Shown here: positions 31,764 through 39,637 of the stretch, piece after piece | Position numbering within the stretch: the first letter of the stretch is position 1 | Layout: every line of letters begins with the position of its first letter | Assembly: GCA_003427395.1 (NCBI GenBank) | Contig: BFEA01000268.1 | Location: 1,967,484 to 2,007,120, forward strand | Source: Chara braunii | Lineage: Eukaryota; Streptophyta; Charophyceae; Charales; Characeae | DNA length: 39,637 nucleotides | Reading direction: 5' to 3' | Position numbers and translations under genes: made by a program | Notes under the pieces: generated by a model | What the model was told of the DNA's origin: nothing | The model's input: only the letters and a program-made list of their open reading frames with translations | The model's database searches: none

Positions 31764-32640
31764 CGTCATCACGTAATCCGTGTCAGTCTTCTTCGATGTA
31801 GACCCTCTTGCCGACTTGGTGGCTGTCACCCTTATGGGTGTGGTCGCCATATCCCCCTCGAAGGTTATCTTGATGCTCTGGCTCCTGACCAGCTCCTTTT
31901 CTTTACTCGGCTTTACTCTCCTTGCTTCTACATTCTCCTTCATCGAAGGGAACATCGATACATCTCCCAGACCATCTGCCCACTTGACGTACTTGCGGTC
32001 GTCAAGTACGACAAGTCCCTCATCTATTGCCCGTTTGAGGTCCGGGCAATCCCTCTTGATATGATCTTCACCTCTACAGTAGACGCATGAGTTCCTGGGA
32101 GTAGATGGCCTGTCGTCTGCACTTCTAGAGATCGAACTCCTGGCTGCCTTGGGGTCAGGCGACTTGGGATATGGTTCTAATGAGACGCCATATCCCCCTC
32201 TCTCATTCCGACCGCGCGAATCGTTGTGGCGGTCTCCTCCAGACCCTCCTTGCTCATACCGCCCTCGTGAATCATTCCGGCGGTCCCCCAAGTCATATCG
32301 CCCTCGTGACTCATCGCGTCGGTCCCCTCGGTTGTACCACCCCCGCGACTCGTCGCGCTGCTCCCTCGCTTCTCCCCCTCGCTCAAACCGTCCGCGCGAC
32401 CCATCTCGTTGTCCCCAGTCCCGATCTGTCTCCCATCGGCCGCGGGAGTCGCCCCTAACCCGATCGGCCTCATAGCGAGGGCTTCGCGGGTAATCATCCA
32501 ACCTCCTTTCTCGCGCAAACGGCCCGTGATCTCTACGGTCTCGGTCTATCTCATCGTCCCTACGTCGCCATGGCTCATCATCTCTCCCTCTTCCCCTCGT
32601 ACGATAATCAGTCAGGGTCCGATGATTTCTACCCTCGACA
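31764..32640 (-). pseudogene. Gag C-terminal part: RG-rich box and CCHC zinc knuckle
   Basis: This is the nucleic-acid-binding end of gag. Five iterations of a D-[EGD]-S-R-G-R-[YF] type motif (about residues 33-99 of the ATG-opened 246-residue piece) form an RG-rich low-complexity box. A canonical knuckle C-V-Y-C-R-G-E-D-H-I-K-R-D-C follows (C139, C142, H147, C152). The frame is shifted by one base against the upstream gag frame near 32,625-32,645, where the coding trace passes directly over. A TGA at 31,761 separates it from protease. Confidence 0.87.
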
Positions 32641-33826
32641 CTCCTCTAGGATCGTTGTTCCTACGGTCCCAGCGAAGTGAATAGGGTCCTCCAGTTTTGT
32701 CCCGGTAGGCCGTTGCCCCTGTAGTGGTCACAATCTCTGTAACCTGTCTCGTCAATCCCTTCACCATGTCCCGTATCTCCTTCACTTCCTCAGCCACGGC
32801 CTCATTCTTCTCCGACCAGGGATAGTCCTTGAAATCAGGACATCTATCCGTGGCATACTCCTTGTAGAGAGAGAAGTCACGTCTCCTCATCCCTCTCCAC
32901 ACCAAGTCCTTGTAATCGTCTGCCTCTGCCTTTATCGCGAGCTTTAGGACTTCTGGGAAATCAAGCCTGTCGCGCGGAAGATCTCTAAATATACTTTTTT
33001 GCCTACCTTTGGACAAGTGTCCGATGAAGATAGTACAGCGCTCGACCCCTGAGATCTTCCCCTTCTTCATCAGCACGTCAGAGATCTTCTGGAAACGCAT
33101 CCCAAATGCCCGTACGCTCTCATCTTCATCTTGAGTCATTGTTTCAAGGTCCTTGATGGAATACTTGTTATCCTCTAATTTGTAAAGCTCAATGAGGTTC
33201 TTCTTGTACGTAGTCCATTTCCCATCCTTCGGTCGAGCTTCCTTAACTTCCCTACCGAGACTTGGGTCCACATTAAATAGGAAGTTCTCTATAATCTCTT
33301 CCTCCGACCACTGACTCCGGCTGGCGTGAAGCTCCCACTTCTCCAGATATTCTGTGATACCATAGCCCCTGAAGGTAGGAGGCTCTGAGGCCTTGTGTGT
33401 AATAATATACCGATCCTTGCTCTCGTAAGGGAGCGGATGTGACTCCCCTGTCTGGGGGTCGAAGACTCGCCTGGGCGGCGCCCTGTCTCTATCTCTGTCC
33501 CTCCAATAGGAATCCCTCAAACTCTCTCTCCAGTCATCTCTGTACCTGTCCGCCATGGTGTCCCTCCGCTCATACTCGGGGGAGCGTCGCCTCGTCGCTT
33601 CTCGTCGTCCGCTCGAGGTACCCGTCTTTAGAGCCTCCTGCGGCTCTGTCGCAACTGGTTCGCCTCTTACGTCGGGCCCTCCGTGATTGGTTTGGTCAGC
33701 CCATCTCAGCGGTGCTTCTTGCCTAATTCGTTCCTTCAGATCCCTCAGAGCTCGATCGGGCAATGTCCTGTATTCCTCTCCCGCTTCGCCCGTGGTCGGT
33801 TGTGGCCCCATCGTGTCGGGTTCCAT
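32612..33826 (-). CDS. Gag, N-terminal and capsid-like part
   Basis: Gag forms the particle that packages element RNA. I start at the ATG at 33,826 (M-E-P-D-T-M-G-P), because the longer frame to 33,922 begins with a non-ATG codon. Residues 1-150 are charged and disordered-looking (RDRDRDRAPPRR). From about residue 145 the retrotransposon gag fold is visible: EPPTFRGYGITEYLEKWELH, then SQWSEEEIIENFLF, WTTYKKNLIELYK and a helical tail with KEIRDMVKGLTRQV. The frame closes at 32,612, where a 1-nt shift puts the knuckle part in another frame; about 404 codons remain uninterrupted. Confidence 0.85.
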   Translation of the reverse strand: MEPDTMGPQPTTGEAGEEYRTLPDRALRDLKERIRQEAPLRWADQTNHGGPDVRGEPVATEPQEALKTGTSSGRREATRRRSPEYERRDTMADRYRDDWRESLRDSYWRDRDRDRAPPRRVFDPQTGESHPLPYESKDRYIITHKASEPPTFRGYGITEYLEKWELHASRSQWSEEEIIENFLFNVDPSLGREVKEARPKDGKWTTYKKNLIELYKLEDNKYSIKDLETMTQDEDESVRAFGMRFQKISDVLMKKGKISGVERCTIFIGHLSKGRQKSIFRDLPRDRLDFPEVLKLAIKAEADDYKDLVWRGMRRRDFSLYKEYATDRCPDFKDYPWSEKNEAVAEEVKEIRDMVKGLTRQVTEIVTTTGATAYRDKTGGPYSLRWDRRNNDPRGVSRVEIIGP

Positions 33827-34334
33827 TGGACCGCCAGAAGACGCAGTTAGGTATTCTAGCCAACTGTTACAGCCCGACCCTATGACAGTCGTTGCAGGCC
33901 GGACCTGTGACAGTTGCGCCAACCCGGACCTGTCTCCTTGTCACGGCTCGCGTCCGCCTCCAATCTTAGCTCTCGACTGCCTTGATTACCACTTCCAGTA
34001 CCTCGTACCGGTTGCGGATCTCGTGTTCTCCCTCTATCCAAAGAATCCCTGTATCTGCAGTACACCCGTGACTGGCCCTCTATGCTTGAGACAGATCGCA
34101 GTCCCAAACCTAGCCAATGTCTCCTGATCAACACCCCTCAAGAATCCTAGAGCGTCTATCTCCGTCCTCCTTGCTAGTTCTCCTAGCCCTGTCCTGAATC
34201 GGTTAGCCCGCTAAAGGCCCTCCTACTGCCATCCAAAGTCGCCCATCGTCCTTTCTAGCTTCCACTATCCTTCCAAGAGCTTCCAATTTCTATTTCCACT
34301 CCCTTATCTCCCAGACGGCTACAAGGTCTTCTGT
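33827..34334 (-). other. Spacer between accessory ORF D and gag
   Basis: About 500 bp without a good start-to-stop frame. An 84-codon - strand frame (34,134-33,880) is Arg/Ser-rich and overlaps the upstream extension of gag in another frame; it may be a frameshifted trace of a longer gag N-terminus. I do not call it. Confidence 0.45.
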
Positions 34335-34850
34335 CTAGCAGCTGAGATAAGTTAGTGCTATAACCACTTGTAACCTCATCGCCGAGCACTCCAATATGTC
34401 ATAAAATGTCTCAAAGTCCTCCTTATCTCCACCATCCTCTATCGCCTCTAAAGTCTTTATCAATTCCTTCCAATACCGGTCGTGAGCGGCTAATACCCTG
34501 AGTATTGCACCATCTGTTACAACTCTCCCTAACTCTCCAGCTTTCCTGGCTTCGCTTATCTTCAACCTCTCAGCCTCTTTGGTTGTCTCGTACCATGCCC
34601 TTATCCGAGACCGCCCTTCGAAAGGTGTCACTTGGAGTACGTATTTTATCCTCCGTCCTTCTTCTATTCCAATCCAAAGTCCTGTTCCCCTAGCCTCACG
34701 CAGCGCGCGGCGGACACACTCTGCCTCCTCAACTATGCACAGTCTGGTATGGAGCTGGAGTTCTATGATCACTAACACTAATGGTCCGTCCAGTTTCCCT
34801 ACCACATATAATGAATACCGTTCCGTCGTGTGTAGTGCAGTCCCGCTCAT
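34335..34850 (-). CDS. Accessory ORF D (171 aa, unrecognised), upstream of gag
   Basis: The ATG at 34,850 overlaps the stop of ORF C as ATGA, so translation by termination-reinitiation is a fair inference. The N-terminal part alternates strands (YSLYVVGKLDGPLVLVIIEL), followed by charged helices (EECVRRALREARG-like; RIRAWYETTKEAERLKISEA) and a Lys/Glu/Asp-rich stretch before a hydrophobic end (LQVVIALTYLSC). I know no family for it. The AWYETTKEAERLKI stretch and its preceding strands are laid out like HYHDETVAEARARV in ORF C, so C and D may be distant duplicates. There are no stops inside. Position inside the retrotransposon makes it an element gene, not a host gene. Confidence 0.7.
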   Translation of the reverse strand: MSGTALHTTERYSLYVVGKLDGPLVLVIIELQLHTRLCIVEEAECVRRALREARGTGLWIGIEEGRRIKYVLQVTPFEGRSRIRAWYETTKEAERLKISEARKAGELGRVVTDGAILRVLAAHDRYWKELIKTLEAIEDGGDKEDFETFYDILECSAMRLQVVIALTYLSC

Positions 34851-35479
34851 GTCCTGTCGCTAATTCCCTGTGTTATTTTGTCTTGCGTTGTCTCACTCTC
34901 TGCAGATCGCTCACTAGTTCCTTCGCGTGATACGCTTCTAGTCTTTACCCTTTCCTGAAAATCTGATCTCCACGCCTGGATAATCTCTCTTTCCTCCCTA
35001 AACAGACTCTCTAACTCTCTCGTCACCAGTTCAGCCCTACGCAACTTGCCCTCGTCCTGACACGACCAGATCTCCCTTAACTTGTCCCCCAACTTCTTTA
35101 CCTGGTTCAAGAGTGGTTCTTTAACGCGCTTTCTCACTCTTCCGACTGCCTCACTCTCCTCTTCNATACTCAGTCCACATCTTTCTCCAGCTNACCCTCT
35201 CACCCTCGCTCTAGCCTCCGCTACCGTCTCATCGTGGTAGTGCTCCGCGCGCATATAACCATGAGACCATATCATCATATCATAGGAAATCGAGGTCTGG
35301 AAGGTCACTCGCGCCAGTACATCAGCTCTACGCTCGTGGATCAAATCCCTAACTCGTTGTCTGCACTCTCTCGCTGTCAAGTCCTCGTCTACGTACGCTC
35401 GGAGAAGTACTGTCACAGTGTATCCTGTGCTTACCAGTTGCTCTTCTACACGCATCACCGTGGCCGTCCTTCCCGGCAT
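34847..35479 (-). CDS. Accessory ORF C (210 aa, unrecognised), upstream of gag
   Basis: The ATG at 35,479 follows the ORF B stop after only three bases. The first half looks alpha/beta (GYTVTVLLRAYVDEDLTARE, SYDMMIWSHGYMRAEHYHDE). The second half is a long charged helical stretch (EAVGRVRKRVKEPLLNQVKK, LRRAELVTRELESLFREERE) suited to a coiled coil, and the end is Ser/Thr/Glu-rich. Two 'n' bases (35,165 and 35,193) leave residues unknown but no stop is seen. I recognise no family. The packed arrangement with B and D suggests one polycistronic message or a once-fused polyprotein. Confidence 0.7.
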   Translation of the reverse strand: MPGRTATVMRVEEQLVSTGYTVTVLLRAYVDEDLTARECRQRVRDLIHERRADVLARVTFQTSISYDMMIWSHGYMRAEHYHDETVAEARARVRGXAGERCGLSXEEESEAVGRVRKRVKEPLLNQVKKLGDKLREIWSCQDEGKLRRAELVTRELESLFREEREIIQAWRSDFQERVKTRSVSREGTSERSAESETTQDKITQGISDRT

Positions 35480-35482
35480 TCC

Positions 35483-36238
35483 CTAGGCTGCGACCTCGAA
35501 GAGAAATCTCACATCCTCTAGCCCTGCGTAATCGATCTCTGCCCGTCTCCTGCAGTACCTAATCAGATCGATTGGCCTCAGATAGTCCACCCAGTTAGTA
35601 ACGTTTATGATGTCGTCAAGCGTCTCTCTACTGGGCAGCCCCCACCTCACACAAATGGCATAGTATACTTCCTTGAAGCGGGGCTCTACGCCCTCCCAGA
35701 GCGTGTAAAGTGTGTGGTCCACTGCTCTTCTCAAACGATCCACGCTCCCATAGGTCTGCCCTATCACGAAGGTAGGAACTCCGAATCGCCAATCCTTTCT
35801 CGGGTAGAAGGTCGGATGTGGTGGACCATATACCAAGCAGCTCCTACTCGTCCTCCCTCCAGAGAGTCTCGCCAATTGCTGATTAACGATCACTCTGGCC
35901 AACGACTCACTTCTCCACCAACTCCTGCTCGCCCCTGCGAGCGTTAGTCCTATCTCGAAATCGCGTACTCTATCCGCTATCACATGTCCGACCCCTTCTA
36001 GATCATGAGTCCTCTCAGGTCGTTCGTCTCGTAGTATCATTGTCCAAAGGAAGAGCCCCTCTGCGAGCCACGTTCCCAAGTATCGTATCGGTACACGCCC
36101 TGCCTCTTCTAACGCCACAGGAAGTGGTATGTTGTATCCAACCGCCGTCTCTCTGGGTCCCACAAGCTTCCTCNCACNATACGATTCAGACTCTCGTGAG
36201 AGAACATAAGCTAACCAGGCCACTGAATCACTCCTCAT
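35483..36238 (-). CDS. Accessory ORF B (251 aa, unrecognised; related to ORF A)
   Basis: It starts at ATG 36,238; a 12-codon upstream frame (36,263-36,228) overlaps the start and could modulate it. Residues 150-220 (RFGVPTFVIGQTYGSVDRLR ... EVYYAICVRWGLPSRETLDDI ... WVDYL) line up without large gaps with residues 97-167 of ORF A (RAIVPTFVVESVFGGIGGVV ... DYIYYSLATGGPRWGDERVQLIELI). Both contain V-P-T-F-V, an aromatic Y-Y pair and a trailing leucine/isoleucine helix. The remainder is Trp- and Arg-rich. I know no domain of this kind in gypsy elements. 'n' bases near 36,175 leave two residues unknown. Confidence 0.72.
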   Translation of the reverse strand: MRSDSVAWLAYVLSRESESYXXRKLVGPRETAVGYNIPLPVALEEAGRVPIRYLGTWLAEGLFLWTMILRDERPERTHDLEGVGHVIADRVRDFEIGLTLAGASRSWWRSESLARVIVNQQLARLSGGRTSRSCLVYGPPHPTFYPRKDWRFGVPTFVIGQTYGSVDRLRRAVDHTLYTLWEGVEPRFKEVYYAICVRWGLPSRETLDDIINVTNWVDYLRPIDLIRYCRRRAEIDYAGLEDVRFLFEVAA

Positions 36239-36401
36239 CTCTTCTCCTACTCTCGGTCAGCATCACTCTACTCCCTCCGATGCACCCCATCTCTCGACGT
36301 TGCTAACCCTCCAGACAACTCTCGCACTCAGGTCCAGTATGGTCGAGTAGGATCAGTAGCTAAGCTCACTCAACCGTCGCCCTAATGTGCTCCTCTACCT
36401 C

Positions 36402-37250
36402 CTACGTCCGGACTGCTACTCCTATCCTGGGAAAATGGGCGTCTGTAACGTCAATCCCCTCCTCGTCAACCTCACTCTCTGGGTCGACCCAGTCTGGCTC
36501 CCAGACGTCCTCGTCGTCCTCTCGCTCCCAACCCTCATCGTCAAACTCGTCCTCGACGCGGTATGGCGCCTGTCCTATACCCTGGTAGTATTGCGCCAAC
36601 TGATGGCCGTATATCAAAGGTCGCCCGACGTCCTCACTCCACCAGCTCTCCCAGTCATTTGAGAAGAGCCGCCCGATGCAGGTCACGTACTCGGGGCCTG
36701 CTCGGAGCCCGCGGTCTAGCCAATCCCAAACGCACGGAGACTGGGGCCACTCGTCGTCTATCGAGCGGATCAGCTCTATAAGCTGAACCCTCTCGTCTCC
36801 CCAACGAGGCCCACCGGTTGCGAGCGAATAATAGATATAGTCTAGGTCGGCAGGCCTTCTCGCCAGGATCTTGAGATCCTGATAGGCCAGGTATGTCTCG
36901 ACCACTCCACCAATACCTCCAAAGACGCTCTCTACTACGAACGTCGGAACTATCGCCCGCAGGCTCCTAACGCTATACGGGAAAAACCCGTCCCGTGCTA
37001 CCACCAACTCGCTCGTGATATCAAGAGGAGGGCGTCTATGAAATAGGGTCAACGGGTCGCTCGAGTCCTCCGCTCGGAAGGCAGCTACCTCTTCCCCTAG
37101 GAAGCGTAACGCCCTGCTAATTGTGCCACTAGTCCCTGTCGTCGCGAGGCCCACCACGGCTTCCCTGACCGCACCCGGTCCCAAAAACAAGTAGGCTCTC
37201 ACTACGCCACTCCTTGCCCCGGTCGGTGCTCTCTGTACGTCCAAAGCCAC
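36402..37250 (-). CDS. Accessory ORF A (282 codons, unrecognised; acidic tail)
   Basis: This is the first large frame after the leader. It contains no internal ATG, and the open frame begins just past a TGA near 37,292, so 37,250 is a GTG and not a convincing start. It is probably entered from the short ATG frame immediately upstream by a frameshift. The body has the V-P-T-F-V motif at residues 101-105 and the region shared with ORF B (97-167). Residues 231-270 are strongly acidic (EDEFDDEGWEREDDEDVWE). No stops interrupt 282 codons, which argues for past selection. Function is unknown; an acidic tail could mean a chaperone-like or transcription-linked role, but that is speculation. Confidence 0.68.
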   Translation of the reverse strand: MALDVQRAPTGARSGVVRAYLFLGPGAVREAVVGLATTGTSGTISRALRFLGEEVAAFRAEDSSDPLTLFHRRPPLDITSELVVARDGFFPYSVRSLRAIVPTFVVESVFGGIGGVVETYLAYQDLKILARRPADLDYIYYSLATGGPRWGDERVQLIELIRSIDDEWPQSPCVWDWLDRGLRAGPEYVTCIGRLFSNDWESWWSEDVGRPLIYGHQLAQYYQGIGQAPYRVEDEFDDEGWEREDDEDVWEPDWVDPESEVDEEGIDVTDAHFPRIGVAVRT

Positions 37251-37276
37251 ACGTCCTCGGACAAGATTATAGACCT

Positions 37277-37417
37277 CTACGCAAACTGGCCGTCAACGTG
37301 TCGAATGTTGCGCCCGGGGATCGTGAGCTCGACCAGATCCCCCTCTATGAGTTCAGGGGGCTCCAAGTCCCAGTCAATGGTAGCCCCATAGACCTCTACT
37401 TGCACCCGCGGCCACAT
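37277..37417 (-). CDS. Short ATG frame (46 aa) leading into ORF A
   Basis: It starts MWPRVQVEVYGATIDWDLEP and stops at TAG 37,277. ORF A is open in another frame across the same stop and reads V-E-V-Y there, as does this frame near its start. The likely reading is that this is the true N-terminus of the ORF A protein, now off by one base (mutation or, less likely, programmed shift near 37,280-37,300). Confidence 0.5.
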   Translation of the reverse strand: MWPRVQVEVYGATIDWDLEPPELIEGDLVELTIPGRNIRHVDGQFA

Positions 37418-37729
37418 TCAACTGGCGGCTAGAAAGAACGCAGCAAGAGGGAGGTGTAAATTAATAACTGAAATTTCTCGTCGCTTGTCTCACGCCTTCG
37501 GGAACAAGCTAGTAGGTTCACTCGAAACCAGGTTACCGCAGCGTCCCTTTCCCTTCTTCTTCTAGGGAATTCTTTCGTATCTTTCAATTATAAATTAAAG
37601 AAAATGTATTTAATTAAGATAAAAAAATTTTCTTAGTTTATATATATTAAGGATTAATACATATATAAGCCCGCAGAGTTTGATGATCTTAATGGGTAGA
37701 AATAAGATTTGGGGAATTTACTAAAATTT

Positions 37730-37793
37730 CGGCAGCGTTTCGCCTCCCCCCGTTGGGATGGGGTTCGGGCGAAGCCCTCAAACAGCGCTGCCG
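37730..37793. repeat. Nested stem-loop in the leader
   Basis: CGGCAGCG (37,730-37,737) pairs with CGCTGCCG (37,786-37,793), and inside it TTCGCC (37,739-37,744) pairs with GGCGAA (37,768-37,773), with a C/G-rich loop. The CGGCAGCG core is shared with the tandem array at 18,945-19,530. Confidence 0.75.
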
Positions 37794-38589
37794 AGGAGGG
37801 AATATCAAAAGGAATAAAGAAAAAAAAGAAAAATTGATTTAACTCGATTTTTAAATATTTTTGTTAATTAATTAGCAAAAATTTAAATTAAAAGGGAAAT
37901 TTCGAGAAATTTTGACAGCAGTTTTCCTTCCCCCCCGGTGAGATGGGGTTCGGAAAAAAGTCCCTCAAATAGGTAAAGTAGATATGAAGANCATCGAAGT
38001 CAAACAAATGCCCCTACGCAATTTTTAATATTTATTTNAATTTTTTTATCGATTTTAAATAAAATCAAAAGTAAAATAATTCTTAATTATTTAATGGGGC
38101 AAAACTTCCCGAATTAATTTCCACAATCTTACGGGATATATTTGACAAAAAATAATCCGTAACAAATGCGGAAGCTAGAAGCTATGCCTTCCCTCTATCT
38201 ACCCACTTCTCTCAAAATTGGGATTATGACTTCACCCTAATTAGGGTTTCCCCTAATTAGGGTTTTGGGTTTTGCGCGCAACCGCACGAACACCGTAAAG
38301 CCCTGCTCGAAGCGAGAAAATTTTTGTGATCTTTCACTAGTTTTAGAAGAAAAACTTATTGGATTACATTTTTAAATTTCGTTTTTTTTTTAATTTAAAC
38401 AAAATTACAAAGAAATTCAATTTTCCGTTGATTTTCTTTTACCTTTTCTATCTGTTGGAGCTCGCCGTTTGTCCAAACGAAGTCCGTTTTCCCCGACTAG
38501 GGTCTCAAAATGTCGGGAAAAATACAGGGACCAACTTTGGTCTAGTGGGGTTCCCCTAATTTTGCTTATTTTCCTGACCATTTCAATAA

Positions 38590-38955
38590 AACGAAAATCA
38601 AATTTTTTAGAATTTTTAATCAGAAAATACAAAAAAATTCATATCTCACTTTTTAGCCGTTCGAATTTCTCAAAGAATATCTAAAAACGTTCGCCTCGAC
38701 GAGAGGACGAACTTTGCTCACAGTGCGCCTCGCACGAAAGCGCGCGGATCAGGAGATATCGAGGAAAAACCAATTAGAAATTTTAACTCATAATTTTTGG
38801 GATTTTTAATTGCCAAAAATACAAAAAATTACATATCTTTTTTTATAGCCGTTAGAATTTTCCAAAAAATGTCTCAAAACGTTCGCCTCGACGAGAGGGC
38901 GAACTTTGTTCCCCGCGCGGCTCGCACGAAAGCGCGCGGATCGGGAGATTTTTCA
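38590..38955. repeat. Two tandem ~192-bp units in the leader
   Basis: ACGTTCGCCTCGACGAGAGG at 38,687 recurs at 38,879. Both are followed by CGAACTTTG and CTCGCACGAAAGCGCGCGGA and preceded by similar AT-rich sequence with TAGCCGTT.GAATTT. Confidence 0.88.
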
Positions 38956-39088
38956 ACAAAAAAAAACTAAATAAAATGATTATAAAAAATAAAACTAATC
39001 AAGAAAACAAACTAATTAGTGTTTCACTAATCAGCCCGNGCACCCCCGTTGGTTGGGGAAGGACGCGGCCTTGGGGGTGCTGCTCCCC

Positions 39089-39106
39089 TCCCCGGCAACG
39101 GCGCCA
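39089..39106 (-). promoter_or_regulatory. Primer-binding site for tRNA-Asp
   Basis: The + strand TCCCCGGCAACGGCGCCA equals the 3' end of plant tRNA-Asp(GTC) including CCA, as I remember that tRNA. On the - (sense) strand it is the complementary PBS starting TGGCGCCGTTGCCGGGGA, four bases inside the 5' LTR border at 39,111. It primes minus-strand cDNA synthesis and fixes the element's orientation. Confidence 0.92.
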
Positions 39107-39110
39107 AAGT

Positions 39111-39637
39111 TGTAAGGAAACCCGGGGAGGGGTCTTTACTGTGCGCTGAAGCCAAGGGGTACAGTGCCTGTCACTTCACTGCCTCCGCTTCGGAGGTCCT
39201 CAGCGACCAGCAAGGTGTGCAAGGTTCGTAATGCCCGTCAATCGCGCGCCCATACAAGACTCTTATTCACTGTGTTCAGGAAGTACAACAACAAGTGAAA
39301 GCAAGACTCTAATCATTGTGATCGGTGAATACAACAGCAAGTGTAAGCAAGGCCCTGTTCGTTGTGGTCAGCGAATACAGCAACAATTGAAAACAAGGCC
39401 CCGCTCGCTGTGATCGGCGATTACAGCAGCAACTGCATAGAAGGTCCTCCTCGATGTAATCAGCGAATACAACAGCAAGTGTATAGAAGGCCCTGTTCGC
39501 TGTAATCAGCGAGTACAATAGCAACTGAAAGCAAGGCCCTGCAAGTGGAAACAAGGCCCCGTTCTTTGTGATCAGCGAATAGTGTTTTTCAAGGAACATG
39601 AGTTTCAATGACATTGTGTGCGTGTATGCAGAAAAGA
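39111..39637 (-). repeat. 5' LTR (right copy), truncated by the window end
   Basis: The first 527 bp from the PBS side match 22,780-23,306 with about 11 base differences, counted by eye (about 98% identity), mostly transitions and no indels. The 46-bp array is present at 39,270-39,545. The promoter side of this LTR lies outside the window. Confidence 0.93.

Larger units (their letters stand above)
37418..39088 (-). other. 5' leader of the retrotransposon (AT-rich, structured)
   Basis: About 1.7 kb between PBS and the first ORF holds no supported gene. It contains a strong stem-loop (37,730-37,793), a weaker related one (about 37,910-37,975), two CCCTAATTAGGGTTT copies (38,236-38,266) and a 192-bp tandem repeat. 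Such leaders usually carry packaging and dimerisation signals. Confidence 0.7.
22780..39637 (-). mobile_element. Giant Ty3/gypsy-type LTR retrotransposon (right LTR cut by window end)
   Basis: The sequence starting TGTGAGGAAACCCGGGGAGG at 22,780 returns at 39,111 as TGTAAGGAAACCC and runs to the window end with about 11 differences in 527 bp. A tRNA-Asp primer-binding site adjoins the right copy, so transcription is right to left. Gag, CCHC, protease, RT, RNase H, integrase follow in Ty3/gypsy order. LTR-to-LTR offset is 16,331 bp, so the whole element is at least 16.9 kb. An extra ORF block precedes gag, as known for some plant Tat/Ogre elements (one extra ORF), though here there are four. 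Stops and frameshifts make this copy defective. Confidence 0.93.

Noticed and set aside
38236-38266. CCCTAATTAGGGTTT copies as telomere-like repeat
   Set aside because: Only two copies, palindromic and not in TTTAGGG heptamer phase; they belong to the retrotransposon leader.

Overview
The window looks like repeat-rich nuclear DNA of a streptophyte (land plant or charophyte alga). The strongest sequence evidence is a retrotransposon primer-binding site that matches, from memory, the 3' end of plant tRNA-Asp over 18 nt including CCA. Other support comes from plant-style LINE and Ty3/gypsy relics, fold-back MITEs and a tRNA-headed retroposon. The general look recalls the Chara genome, but that is an impression and not a demonstration. 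I found no convincing host gene. Isolated single 'n' bases, two of them flanked by exact duplications, look like unmerged assembly joins.

Left part (1-2,350): microsatellite, small hairpins, a full-length fold-back MITE (429-772) and unassigned sequence. Middle part (2,354-15,009): one old LINE on the + strand, taken apart by younger insertions. Its ORF1 (gag-like, with a frameshifted CCHC knuckle) is separated from ORF2 by a 2.5-kb insertion (5,433-7,937) flanked by a near-perfect 8-bp duplication. ORF2 keeps endonuclease, reverse transcriptase and C-terminal motifs. It is further interrupted by a low-complexity/SINE-like patch (9,403-9,577), a second copy of the fold-back MITE (10,892-11,244) and a 1.2-kb tRNA-headed retroposon with a 12-bp target duplication (13,293-14,510). 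A second LINE fragment lies at 15,010-15,912. An unrecognised reading frame with a Thr-coding ACA repeat follows (16,105-17,013).

17,014-22,779 is non-coding repeat DNA with two irregular tandem arrays (18,945-19,530 and 19,828-20,440) and a weak initiator-Met-type primer-binding-site-like motif.

22,780-39,637 is a very large Ty3/gypsy-type LTR retrotransposon on the - strand. The left (3') LTR is in the window; the right (5') LTR is cut by the window edge. The two differ at about 11 of 527 positions. In transcription order (right to left) it has: 5' LTR, tRNA-Asp PBS, a 1.7-kb AT-rich structured leader, a block of four unrecognised tightly packed ORFs (A-D), gag, a CCHC knuckle with an RG-rich box, protease, RT, RNase H, integrase with a long basic tail, a long 3' non-coding region with a 50-bp tandem array, and the 3' LTR. 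Several in-frame stops and frameshifts make this copy non-autonomous despite its young LTRs. The pre-gag block, with its two possible pairs of related proteins, a 3-nt spacer and an ATGA overlap, is the best candidate for something undescribed.
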